Positions 1 to 11,142 of a stretch of DNA of 64,000 bases are shown here, piece by piece. The stretch spans positions 17,948,025 through 18,012,024 of the forward strand of contig NC_060893.1 in assembly GCF_014805685.1 (NCBI RefSeq), in the 5' to 3' direction. Within the stretch, counting starts at the first letter, position 1. Every line of letters starts with the position of its first letter. The notes under the pieces are model-generated. The model did no database searches and had not been told where the DNA came from. It saw nothing but the letters and a program-made list of their open reading frames with translations. Both the position numbers and the translations under genes were made by a program. This DNA is from Silurus meridionalis. Taxonomy: Eukaryota; Chordata; Actinopteri; Siluriformes; Siluridae.

Positions 1-125
1 TAAAAAGAGGCCAACTCCATATTTTGGAATTAAATAATTAACAAAAACATATGGTTGCACATTCTTTTTACATCATAGTGTATATACAGACATGGTATAA
101 CTGTACATGATTGTGTATGTGATAC

Positions 126-2266
126 CGTTTTATAAAGGCTTTGCTGTCCATATCCACTCTCCCAGCTCCCCAGCAGGCATCCAGCAGATACCAGTGATCA
201 CCCAAACGCACTGCATTCCACATGTGGTTTGACTTGGTGTTCTGGTAGCTCTGACCCAATTTGTATCCAACACCTTTGCCATGGCCAGACACCTCCCTGC
301 ACTCAATGCCAACCTCCCTGCAGAAAGAGAACAGCTTGTAAAGCTATTTCTTAAAATAAATTATTACATTTATGGCACTTTACTGTTTCTGCAATAAATT
401 ATTGCCTGTTTCTATATACTGTATATATGTCTTATATTACTAGTATAAAGTTATAAATCATAGATTGTATAAATAAGTACTATTTCTTATATTATTGTGG
501 ACACTATATTTTTCAAAATGTATAAAGTCTAAAAATAAGCTGCTAATATAATAATAAAATAATAAGAATCTAAGGTCAAAGTCAAAGGTTAAAAGGTTGT
601 TCTTACAGTACCTACACAGTTGTAAGCAGACACTGGAGTATCCACAGCAAACAGCTCGTCCTGTTTCAATAACCCGCTCAGGAGAACACACCTTCTCAGT
701 CAGACCCAGGTACCCATTCAAATCATACTCTATTCAGGACAACAGTGTAAACAATATTTTAGATTTTGTTTGAACCTTGAAAACTTTTTCTTCATTGAGT
801 ACACTGGGTTCATTTGCACACCACACATGAGCATTGGGTTATGTGTTTTAAGAAAGACATTGCTGTATATAACAGAAGAATAAATCACATTTATGTGGTT
901 GTCTTAAATGACAGAAGAAAATCCAACCCCACTGCAAAGACACTTTTACACACTCTCTTCTGGCCAAGTTTTAAAAATAAGTTGTAAACTGATACAATTA
1001 ATTTTCAAACCAAAGAGCAAAGATATCTAATGTCTAGCAGTCCAGAATTGCAAATGCAAACACTGTCCTGTTTAACATGTAGTGCAGGTAAAGAGCATTA
1101 TACATTTAACAATGTCTATCATGCATCATATACTGTAATGTTCATTTATCAGTCTGATCTTATGTGATATTATAATGATGGTTCAGGTTTCACTATTGAC
1201 TTGTTGGAAATCACAAAATTATTTTATTGCACTAGATGTATTGAAAAGTTTTTTCTATACAGGTACTTATGAATGTATGGTTTACAAATTCACATACATT
1301 CTAGGTTTAGGCATGCATAAAAAAAAAAAACATGCTATGGCTAACAGTTTTTTGGAATGTGTCAGTGCTTCAAAACTGTCAGAAAATTTGTCAAGATGTA
1401 ATGAGAGAGAACGTGAGAAAGACTAACCAATGTTATGACAGAGCCAGACCCAGATTGCACGAAGCCTTTCTAAATCAGTAGATGTTCCCTTGGTGATGGT
1501 TCGGGCAATAGTCTGTACTGAGAAGATCTTCTTACTCTTTAGCTGCACAACATATGTGATCACATTGCTGATTAAATAAGCAGTGCCTTTAATTGCTTTG
1601 CAGGCACATAAACATATCAAATCCTTTACACCTTGAATATCTTTGTATCAGATGGCATATTTTTCTCACCTCTTGGCCAGCACTGATTGCATGTGTGTCC
1701 ACTCTGTGGAAATCCTCTGTGCTGGAGATCATCTTCTTTGTCAGTTTCCGTCTGGACTCATGCTGGTTTAAAATAATCTGATCCTTCCTCCTGTCCTGCT
1801 GAGTAGTACTACTTTGCACTGTCTCTCTTTTCTGATCTTCTTCTTTCACCAGAGTCTTTTTCACAGCTCTGGAAGTGAAAGCTTTGCTGATATCGGAAAG
1901 CTGCCTCTTGGCAAGGGGTCGTTCATTGGCCCTATCCATGGTAGCCCACTTTTCAAACACAGAACTTTTAGAGGAAATGTCAGTTTTTAGTTTTGTCTTG
2001 TCTGTCTGATTCTTATCATTTGAGTGTTTAGGCAAGGCTGGTGAGTTACATGGATTTTCTTGAAGCTCTTTCATTTCATTTTCTTTCATCTTGAAACTCT
2101 CACTTCTCTTTTCATGTGTTTGCACTTTCTTCAGTTCTTTGCTCTGAGTTACTATACTGTTGTTGTTATTGTCCTCATTTTTACATGCTTGATTGGCATT
2201 ACAGAGAGGCTGGCAGACCTCTTGTAATATATGTGAAATGCTTAGTTGAGCAGCCATCATGGTCAT
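126..2266 (-). CDS. KY (kyphoscoliosis peptidase)/hillarin-like transglutaminase-domain protein, 5' part
   Basis: Four coding exons on the minus strand join in frame: 2266-1670, 1542-1428, 729-612 and 317-126, with GT..AG borders and phases 0, 1, 2, 2. The gene continues past the left edge. The ATG at 2266 has an in-frame TAA directly upstream. Exon 1 encodes about 199 residues rich in Lys, Ser and Gln with no recognisable fold. Exons 2-4 encode a transglutaminase-like core: RAIWVWLCHNIEYD, then GRAVCCGYSS with the likely catalytic Cys near residue 265, SNHMWNAV with His near 308, and WYLLDACWG with Asp near 323. KY-family proteins act at the muscle Z-disc and cytoskeleton; whether this copy is a peptidase is not shown. 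The CCGY and VSGHGKG signatures look closer to the fish KY-like/hillarin paralogues than to mammalian KY (NCDGY), so orthology to KY itself is open. Visible length is about 340 residues; the C-terminal repeats lie outside the window. Confidence 0.85.
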
Positions 2267-2920
2267 TTATATTTGCAAAACCTGGAGGAAAAATTCAAAC
2301 AGATTCTGAGAAATTGTGTTTCGTATTTCTTTGTATTGCCACCAGTAACCTATGATTTTTTTTTTTCCAGTTTGGTTGCCTGCCAAATACCATCAACCAG
2401 CCAGTTTTCACCAATGATATCCACATCCACTTCTAAGTCACAGGGTCAAAACTGTGTCTTTGTATGTTCTGTTTAGCCACAGCTGACTATCAAGTAAAGA
2501 GAAAACACATTCCTATGTCTATCTGTATATGTATGTGTAGATCTCTTTTTGCTTATGTACAAAGTGATTCAGAGTGTCAGTTAGAATTCTTAAGTGCATA
2601 CTCTGCAGTTTTCCATTCTGCCAAAAAGCTTTTGTGAGGTTTAAACGAATTACAGCTAATTGTAATGACCATGTGATTTATTTTCCATATTTTTCTTATA
2701 TAGAATGAATTATACCCCTGATTTTATTTTTTAACTGAAGCTACATTAATGGTGTTTGAAGAAATGAATGTATGCCTGCCAGCAAATTGTAATAGGTATC
2801 AGGTTCCAGTAATTAACCCATTAGTCTTAAAGCTTAAAGCATTAGAACAATTATATATAATCATATAGAAAATTATTTTTCAAATATGTAATGAATGTTT
2901 TGGTTTTGCTTTAATAAAAA

Positions 2921-2924
<4 letters not shown>

Positions 2925-2995
<71 letters not shown>
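2925..2995. repeat. (TA)n microsatellite
   Basis: Uninterrupted TA dinucleotide array of about 70 bp in the intergenic region upstream of the KY-like gene. Confidence 0.95.
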
Positions 2996-2997
<2 letters not shown>

Positions 2998-5900
2998 CAA
3001 ATATAAATTTAACATTTTTGATCATATTACATTCTCAGCACTGGGCTATTATGGCTTTACTCATGAGAACGTAGATAATTCTGTTTAAATTAGTGTGAAA
3101 TAAGGTATTTACCAGGAGCCAGATGGGTAAAGGTTCTTGGCCAAAAATTGCCTGAAATAGCACATATCATATATTTATCCATTTATTCTACCTACAAAAC
3201 AGTATTATTTGAGAAGCAGACATAGCTGTCGATCATCCTTCAAAACACATTTGTACAGCGAATTTGATTCTTTGAATTTAAAAATCTCTCTAACACTCAA
3301 GGCTTAAAGGATAAGGCAAAAACAGAGCTATCACATCCCTAGTCTTTCACAGAATTAAAATGCAGCCAAAAAGCTAAAGGCAAAGCAGTGCCACCAGTAT
3401 AATACCATGTCTTCCTTTACGCAAAAGATTAAGGTCTTACCTGGAGGGCCATCTTTTTCTTTAATGATTGTGCTTATGTGTCTGCTGGTCTTCTCTGTCA
3501 TTAAGTTGATCATTTAGCTTCCACCTTCTGGAGACCACGCATTATATATCCTCTATGCCCTGGGCTGGGGTGTGTAACTATGGCAGATCTAGGGGATGAC
3601 AGCCCTAAAAATACTACAAAGCAGATCAGGACTTTCCATCAGATACTGGAACATGAGGGCAAGGTTACAGCAAAGGGGGACACCAGGAGGCCAACAGAGA
3701 TCTCTATGAACTCCACTATTTTTTATCACAGATATCACAGGCATGTGGTGACCATTGTGATGGTATGATGTATATGTATATATATGTATCTATGTGTCCA
3801 GACTTGTTGGATAAAAAAAAATACAGTACATAAGTTGTAGTCAAGCATAGTTGCAATATTCTGCATCATTTTGCTATTTAGGTGTCTGTCATCACAGAAG
3901 ACACACTGACTTGCACAATGAATAGAAAGCCACTTCCACTGGGTCAGGTTACACAAGACCCAGCAAGCAAGAAAACAGAGCAAGGCATCTACGACAACTT
4001 GGTACTTTTTCAAATCTCTACAGCATGACATTTGAGAACATCCCTGGTGGTTAAAGCCACAAACCTGGTCCTGTTTACATGTCTGGGACCAATTGCCACA
4101 AAACCCTTTTACTGTAAGACCCCGAAACCATTAAACAATTGAAATAAATATTTATTTAGACTTCAGGTTGTTCATTAGAAACAAATGACTTTGACTTTGT
4201 ATGCCATTGTTACATAATGATGATACTATACATTATATAATATTTGAAAGCATATAATTAAAAAAATATTAAAAAATATCTCATAACAGATCCAACCAGA
4301 AGTAGGCAGAGCAGACATACTGTATGTTTTAACATGAGACTGCTTGGAATTTGTCATAACCTAAGCTTATTTCAATAATGATATTTCTAAGGTCTTGTAT
4401 TTTGAATTCAGCATTTAAAACAGATTAGATTGTTTTTGTGTTAATAAATGTTTATGTAGATCTATTTCAGTTGTTCTAATTAATCATTTATTCACGTTCC
4501 AGGATTCATGGACTGAACCTCTCCCAAAAACTTATACACAGGATAACCCCGGATAAAAGAAGTGATTTTTGGTCACTTTCAATTGCTCTTAGGCATGAAT
4601 GAGTACAAATGTATGTGTGCATGGTGTCCTGAATTGGACTGGCATCATGCCCAGTGTTCCCAGAATGAACTGAGATTTTACGTAGTTGATGTAGCTTTAA
4701 AATCAGTGCCAGCATGTATAGTACTCGTGATTTGTCCTCATGATTGAATTACCAGTGATGTGCATGCACTGCTTTTTGGTGTAACCGGGCATCCAATATA
4801 CTGCACAACTTTCTCTATCCTATTTCTGTACTCTTCCCTCCGATCATCTGTTTTTATTACCTGTGAGTGTTTTCTGCCTGTGTTATGGACTTCAAAATGC
4901 ACTGTGTTCATCTGTAGGATGTTTTGGTGCCCTTCAGACAGCTACCCCAAGTCTGACTCGCCACCCCGAATCCATTTCATGCCCTCTTTCTCAACCACTG
5001 CTCTGAGCAATTTGTGACTAAATGGCAGCACAGTCCTGTAATCGAGCATAAAGACCAGGCATGAGGTGAGAGATGAGATGGTATGAGTCACCGTGAACCA
5101 CTTTACAGAAAGTAAAATAAAAAAGATTTAAAAAAACACATAAGGATTTGCAAAAGGCTTGAAGTGCAAAGGTTGCAAGGGTTTTCAGTGGAGTTTAGGT
5201 TGAAAAAAACACTAGTTTTTAAACAAATCAATTATTTTATTAATTATTTAAACAAATTTCATTTTCAAAACAAATGCAGTTTTAATTGTGCATTACATAT
5301 AGGCTTTAACAATCTGAGAATAGATCTCCTTAGTCCTTAATAGACACATTATATTAAGTATCTTCCATCAAGTCTACATAGTTACACCTAAATTATTCCT
5401 GCAACTATAATATACTTTCTAAAAAAAAAGGATTTGCAATAAAATATATTTATACTAGTACAATCTGATGTAAATACAAGTATGTATGAATAGTTTAACT
5501 TGTCATTCTTGTTCAATATTTGCTGAGTCATGCTATCCCAACAATCCCAACAATTCCTAATATTTGTCAATATTTATTGCAAACACATTATTAATATTGC
5601 ACAGATAATGTGTTATAAACAATACAACAGATACAAAAACAGGCAAAATATGAAATCTTTAGGAAATTGGATAGATATGATTAGACAGTATCTGGTTGAG
5701 GCTAGAGGTGTACAGGTTGTTGTGTTTTAAACTAGTATACTATTCAACTTTAAAAATTTTACCAACTCAGTTTGTGAATATCATGGAAATAAAGAGAGCA
5801 AACACAAACACTGATAAAAATTACTGCACACATCTCTAGTTGAGACCAATTATAGTTTGGTGTAATGAGCTCTTGTCAGAGCCAGAATTCACACACAGTT

Positions 5901-6556
5901 TCTGGTTTCCCAGTGTTTTACCTTTCAGGCTACTTTGGGCTCAAATCCAAAAACAAATCTAAATGAGAATATTTGAAGCACTAAACAGATACAGATTCAG
6001 ACAGCGTCATTGCTTCACACATTTGTTACTTACAAAGCACCATTTTTACATATACAATATGTATTACTCTATGAACAATGCTTCTTTATTCTACATTCAC
6101 ATTAGCTGTGTGTGTTGTCTGTGCTGCACTTTAATTCAATGTTCTATTGTCCTTATTGAACTGTTTTGTGTTGATTCATACACTTTTGCACACATGTACA
6201 TACAGAGTATTGTACACCTGTATATGGATGGAATGAGAATAAATCAGAATAAGAATCGAGTTTATCAGCCAGATAAATCATGTTTATTGTAAACACACAC
6301 AAGGAATTTGATTCGAGCTGTTGGTGACTTTTAAAAAGTACAGACATAAATAACAGTATACGTTTAATTCAGACTATACAAGACAATCCAGACTATACGA
6401 GACTAAACAGACAATACAGATTATATAAGAAAATCAAAAAACCTGACTGGATTGATCAATTAAATGTATGTAATTGAACTTATGTCACTGATATCAATTT
6501 GTAGCTGTAAAAAAATTCTACATAGTGCTATCTTGGTTTTGTGCATCTTTTATCCT

Positions 6557-6601
<45 letters not shown>
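6557..6601. repeat. (GT)n microsatellite
   Basis: GT dinucleotide array with one early interruption (tgtttgtg). Confidence 0.95.
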
Positions 6602-6603
<2 letters not shown>

Positions 6604-8191
6604 TCCAACATGATTTGGATTTTCCACATTTGTTTTTCTACTCAGTACAATTAATCAAGCGGCTCTACTTTTAATACCATGGACATTTTAACTATAAATA
6701 AAGAATAAATAAATAAAGGAAAGAAAAATGTTTCTTTTTTTCACAGCACATTTTCTTTCTTTTTTTTTAAATATAATTTATTTTCCTCTGTATGCATCAC
6801 CATTCAACAGCAATCCAATCAACAAATCCACCTAGAGCAATGGGAGATGTGTTTAAGCTTATCATTCAGCCTGTAGTGTCGTGGCTGATGGGATTACATC
6901 TGAGCACTGTATTTAACAGAGAAAAAACATCCAGAAAGACGTGACTGCAAATTCCAAAAAGGCACATCAATATTACCTTGTTAAGATGTGCTCAGCATGT
7001 AGGTACCTGACAAGCTGCACTTATGTTTTTGATCAGCAGAGGGCATTGTTGTTTTTGATTAAACATTTAAATAGGGATAAAGGGTGTGCAAAATCCTGTA
7101 TTGACTTATGTCTTATATTTGTCTGCTCATGGTAGATTGATTTCTCACATTCACAAGTTAGTGTTTAAATAATCACAGTTCTAGAAACCCAGCTTGAGTC
7201 TTGAAATTGACTGTATATACAGTATGTGTGTGTAAGTCAAAATCAAGCATAAAATCATTTTCAGCTCTGATTGGTCACATTGTTCGTATTGTTTCCTCGC
7301 TCAAACATTCTAGGGACTTTCGTTTATGGTTACAAAAAATAACCTATAGAAAACGTTCACAGGATGTTATTTCGTTCCCCGAAAGATAAGCAAATGGAAC
7401 CATTTGCAAACATTAGGGGAACATTTTCACATACATACTCACAATTGCTTTTTAACTTCATCTAAAAATATTAGCCACAATGGTCTATTCTAGTTTGCAA
7501 TATAGAAACCAAACACATGGGGTTAAATAAGTTAATTAGAGTTTGGGACAAGATAGCACCAAAGATGCACCTGCAGTGAATCTCTCCATATGTGTGGTGG
7601 TCTTTCTTCTTTCCAAATGCACAAATTAAATGAATAACCTAGCTTTTTACCTCTGTTAAAATTGTTGTAACAATCGACCATTTCTTTTTTTTTTTTTTTT
7701 TTTTTTGTCTTGATAAATTAACAACAGAAACAAAATTAAGCTAGTTGTAATAGTTGCTAATAATGCTAGGATGAGTGGCACAAGTAAAAAAAAAAAAAAC
7801 GCAAGAAAGATGTCTGAACCACTGAAATGCTGTGGATTTTAAGAGGCCAAAAAAACGTGAGTCCCCATTCAGTCACTGATCTACAGTACAGCGCCAAAGA
7901 AATCCATAGGCCATTGAGCTTCAAGAAAATATAGTGCCATAAATAAGAGAGTAGACTTTCTTTGAGACATGATCGCAATTCAAACACGACTGAAGAATTT
8001 TAATCATCCCTTCCTTTTTAACAGGTGTGCACTGTAGTTCATTGGAGAGCAGAATTGTTAAACGCTACAAGTGGAGATCGTGTTAACCACTGTATAGAAT
8101 TCCACAATCGGAAGCTGAAAATGTTAAACTCAGGGTAACGAAAAGTGGCACCTAAACTCGGTGAAAAAAGGACAGGCCGGATTCGGGTCAG

Positions 8192-8356
8192 ATGTGGACC
8201 CTTATTATTCTGTTTGCACTATACTGGCTGACAGTTGACTACCTCAGTGTCTACCTGAAACAACACAAACTGCACTTCGGAAAGGATCTGTCAAAGGAAC
8301 AGGAAGCATCCTGCGCCCTGCTCTGGCCTTATGTACAAAAAGCATGCAGGGAATAA
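8192..8356 (+). CDS. Possible 54-residue single-pass membrane micropeptide or isolated exon, unrecognised
   Basis: An ATG at 8192 opens 54 codons ending in TAA at 8354-8356. It lies in a patch richer in G+C than its surroundings. The translation starts with a hydrophobic segment (WTLIILFALYWLTV) followed by a polar, Lys/Gln/Glu-containing tail that includes KDLSKEQEAS and LLWPYVQKACRE. This looks like a signal anchor plus a short cytosolic or lumenal tail. I do not recognise the family. The bases just before the ATG (cgggtcag) could be a splice acceptor, so it may be an exon rather than a complete micropeptide. There is no supported neighbour in the same direction; the kinase gene starts 2.3 kb downstream. 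A chance ORF is also possible. Confidence 0.25.
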   Translation: MWTLIILFALYWLTVDYLSVYLKQHKLHFGKDLSKEQEASCALLWPYVQKACRE

Positions 8357-9006
8357 AAAAATGCTTCTACAGTGGTTCTAAAGTTTACATTTCTGACAAA
8401 AAGAATTCTAGAGAATCCTAGAGAAACTTGATTCAATAAAAATTTTGGAGCAAAAGCCCCAATGGTTCTATGGAAGATAAGCACTTCTATTTTTTATGAG
8501 CAGTTTCATTTAAGATGAAAGCCTGGTGGATTTACCTACATATTCAAACTTAGAAAGAGAAAAGCAGAGCTGATTTCTTTTTCTGTGATTTATTTTGTGT
8601 CTGTGTTTGTTTTTCTATCTGTCATTTGATAGATGATAGATAGTTTTATTGATGCCAGAGGTTTTGGGAACCTTGTTAAAAGAAAAACTTTCCTTTTTTT
8701 TTTTTTTTTTTTGCAAAGAATGCAAACGAGATTGGTGGTGTAAGGGTGGTGTAGTGGATCATACTACTAATTAATATAAATGATTGTAAGTTCATTCTTG
8801 TTAATATGGTATATGGTTTCTGTTCGAAACCTGCAAGCATCTTGTTATTAGGTAAAATTGATCAATTACGTAAATTCTACCACATGAAATAATCCTAATC
8901 CTGATTGAATCAGTAGTAGAGACTTTCATTTGACTATAGATGACTCAGAATGATTCCAAAGACCTTTTGAGTTTTAGTTTTCATCTTGATTTGATTGACA
9001 TTAGAC
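8357..9006. other. No gene seen
   Basis: AT-rich spacer containing a poly-T run near 8694-8712. No coding signal or clear repeat border is visible. Confidence 0.6.
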
Positions 9007-9090
9007 CAGGGGTGGGCAAAATTTTTTGACTCACGGGCCACAATGGGTTCTACAATTTGACAGAGTGGCCGGGCCAGGATATATAGGCTA
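9007..9090 (+). mobile_element. hAT-type element, 5' end remnant
   Basis: The sequence starts with CAGGGGTGGGCAAA and continues with 'acgggccacaatggg', a wording typical of hAT (Charlie-like) terminal inverted repeats in vertebrates. No matching opposite end is visible; about 60 bp later a Tc1-type element begins. Confidence 0.5.
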
Positions 9091-9150
9091 CAATTGCTCT
9101 TAAATTTGCTGCGACTAAGTACTGAGTAAATGGTTTTGAATACTTATATA

Positions 9151-9674
9151 CACTATATTGCCAAAAGTATTGGGTCACCTGACCTTTCCTGCTATATGTC
9201 GTTCTTTTCCAAACTGTTACCACGAAGCTGGAGGCACTCAATTCTACAGGACGTCTTCAGATGCGCTAAAATAATAATTTTGTATTCACTTGAACTTGGA
9301 AACCCAAACCTGTTCCAGCATGGCAATGCCCCTGTGCACAAAGTGAACTCCTTGAAGATCTGGTTTACATGCTTTGGAGAGGAAGATCTTGAGTGGCCTG
9401 CTATAGAGTTCTGATCTCATCCCTACTGAACATCTTTGGGATGAATTGGAACGCTGAATTCACCCCAGGTCTCCTTAACTACATCAGTACCTGCATTTCA
9501 TAATAGCCTTGTGGCTGATGAACACATAAACACAATCCAAAATCTAGTGGAAAAGCTTCCCAGAAGAGTGGAGGAAATTATAAGACAAAATTAGGACTAA
9601 ATATGGAATGCAATGCTCAAAAATCACATACTGTACTGATGACCAGGTGACCCAATACTTTTGGAAATATAGTG
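9151..9674 (+). mobile_element. Tc1/mariner-type element (Tzf/Tdr2-like), internally degraded, both ends present
   Basis: The element is bounded by TA dinucleotides and inverted ends: CACTATATTGCCAAAAGTAT at the left and the complement of AATACTTTTGGAAATATAGTG at the right. The next inner motifs, tgggtcacctg and caggtgaccca, are also inverted. At 524 bp it is far shorter than an autonomous Tc1 element (about 1.6 kb). The interior retains degraded transposase sequence, for example a stretch reading CFSMAMPLCT-type codons in a disrupted frame ('ccagcatggcaatgcccctg', the usual HDNAP region). It has stops and deletions and is inactive. Confidence 0.75.
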
Positions 9675-9858
9675 TACATGTTAAAATTTCAGGTTTTCTT
9701 TTTCATTTTTTTTTAGAATTCAATTTTCACTTTGTCATTATGGGGGACTGAGTGTAGATTAATGAGAAAAATAAAATGAATTTGAACGGTTGTAGTATAC
9801 ATGTAGTATACAGTTTAGTAGTAGCCTATGCGTAGTTTCTCTGCGTGTTTATTAGTTG

Positions 9859-9866
9859 TGACGTCA
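9859..9866 (+). promoter_or_regulatory. Consensus CRE octamer TGACGTCA
   Basis: A perfect palindromic CREB/ATF site, followed within 10 bp by a GC-box-like GGGCGGAG. It sits about 0.8 kb upstream of the kinase ATG, but an (AT)n palindrome and a LINE tail lie in between. Function is inferred from the motif only. Confidence 0.35.
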
Positions 9867-9903
9867 TGAAAAGGGCGGAGTTAAAGATACAGGTCACCCC
9901 GTT

Positions 9904-9957
9904 CTTTACTTTCTGTACTGTACCGTATTAACATTTTAATAAAGAGACCGTAAAATG

Positions 9958-10052
<95 letters not shown>

Positions 10053-10147
10053 ATATATGTATATAATATGTATATAATAATGTATATAATATATATATAA
10101 TATATATATAATATTATATATAATGTTAATACGGTACAGTAAAGAAA

Positions 10148-10148
<1 letters not shown>
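9904..10148. repeat. Palindrome with a (TA)n core
   Basis: The arms at about 9910-9936 (ctttctgtactgtaccg..aacatt) and 10122-10148 are reverse complements at roughly 26 of 27 positions. The interior is a long TA array with TATG/TAATA interruptions. Just inside the left arm is a second small hairpin (aacatttta ... taaaatgtt, 9 bp arms). A further pure TA run follows at about 10149-10201. No transposon ends or target duplications were identified. Confidence 0.8.
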
Positions 10149-10202
<54 letters not shown>

Positions 10203-10204
10203 TG

Positions 10205-10446
10205 ATTGTTTTTATATAGATGCCCGAATGAGACGGTTTGGGCGTATGCAGAGGAATATCGGTAGAAGAATAGAGCCACCGCGCAGGAGGAGAGAACCAT
10301 GAAGGAGAATGAGAGGACCATGGAGGGGGTTTATGGATGTGGTGATGGAAGACATGAAGGTGGAGAACAGATTGGTATGAAGACGGATAATCCGAGGATC
10401 TCCTGTAGCGACCTCTAACGGGAGAAGCCGAAAAAAGGAGAAGTTA
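10205..10446 (+). mobile_element. RTE-like LINE, 3' tail fragment
   Basis: This fragment matches the C-terminal coding end and 3' tail of the RTE-like LINE seen at 14.2, 35.3 and 40.1 kb. A degraded 'RRFGRMQRNIGRRI' stretch corresponds to RWFGHVxxR...GRR, followed by 'tttatggatgtggtgatgga' and the terminal tail 'cgacctctaacgggagaagc'. The 5' side is truncated against the (TA)n array. It lies in the upstream region of the kinase gene. Confidence 0.75.
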
Positions 10447-10516
10447 TTGATACAGATGATAAACAGATTTACGTAACGGATCTGTGCCGCCAAAAAAACA
10501 ACAACAACAAAAACAA

Positions 10517-10550
10517 TGACGTCACAAGCAATTTGTGTTTGAATATAAAG
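10517..10550 (+). promoter_or_regulatory. Likely core promoter of the PIM-like kinase gene: CRE plus TATA box
   Basis: A perfect CRE (TGACGTCA, 10517-10524) lies 19 bp upstream of TATAAAG (10544-10550). From the usual TATA-to-start spacing, transcription should begin near 10575, giving a 5' leader of about 105 bases before the ATG at 10682. CREB/ATF regulation is an inference from the motif. Confidence 0.6.
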
Positions 10551-10681
10551 GGCTCGTCACGCGCTGCAGGTGTTCAGACGGTGTGAGCAACTGATTTAGG
10601 AAACACGCATCTCTTTATCGTCCAGTTTTTTGTTTCACAACTCGGAATTCCCCAACACTGAGAACTGAAAAAGGAAAAGGA

Positions 10682-11100
10682 ATGGAAATGGAGACAGAAA
10701 TGATTGATTGTAATACAGACAACGGTAAACATATATATTTTTTCATTTGTTGTGTGTGAGAAAGTCAAAAACACTTATGAATATGAGGTTGCTAAGTAAC
10801 GAGGAAACAAATCTCTCTTCATCTTATACTGCAATAAAAATACCACGTAACATTCATATAACCTGCTCTAGAAATGAATCCTTCTAATGTGATAAAAATA
10901 ACAGTGTTTTAAAATGTACTGAAACTGTATAATGTGTAATATTGTACAATAATAGTATCTAATAGTTATATAATGCATATAATTAATTTTTAAATGATTA
11001 TATATTTATTCATTATGTATAGATTTATATAATTGCTTTAAAAGATAAAAATGATATATACATATATATTTATTCAGGATATGATGGTTATGTTTATATA

Positions 11101-11142
<42 letters not shown>

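Larger units (their letters stand above)
2267..8150. other. Intergenic stretch without a supported gene
   Basis: This AT-rich sequence lies upstream of the KY-like gene. It holds a (TA)n array near 2925-2995 and a (GT)n array near 6557-6601. Around 4500-4680 there is a degenerate repeat whose wording (a 'tggtgtcctgaattggactgg' type phrase) resembles a dispersed fish repeat. Poly-A/T runs occur near 7685 and 7785. Short ORFs here have no recognisable domain or coding-like composition. The KY-like promoter should lie just upstream of 2266, but I see no clear TATA box or CpG-rich patch. Confidence 0.6.

Noticed and set aside
3580..3768. 62-codon ORF upstream of the KY-like gene
   Set aside because: No domain and no exon borders that join to the KY-like gene, which is on the other strand.
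9881..10321. Long reading frame of Ile-Tyr repeats
   Set aside because: It is the translation of a (TA)n array; the same applies at 18616-18819, 33644-33895 and 48846-49252.
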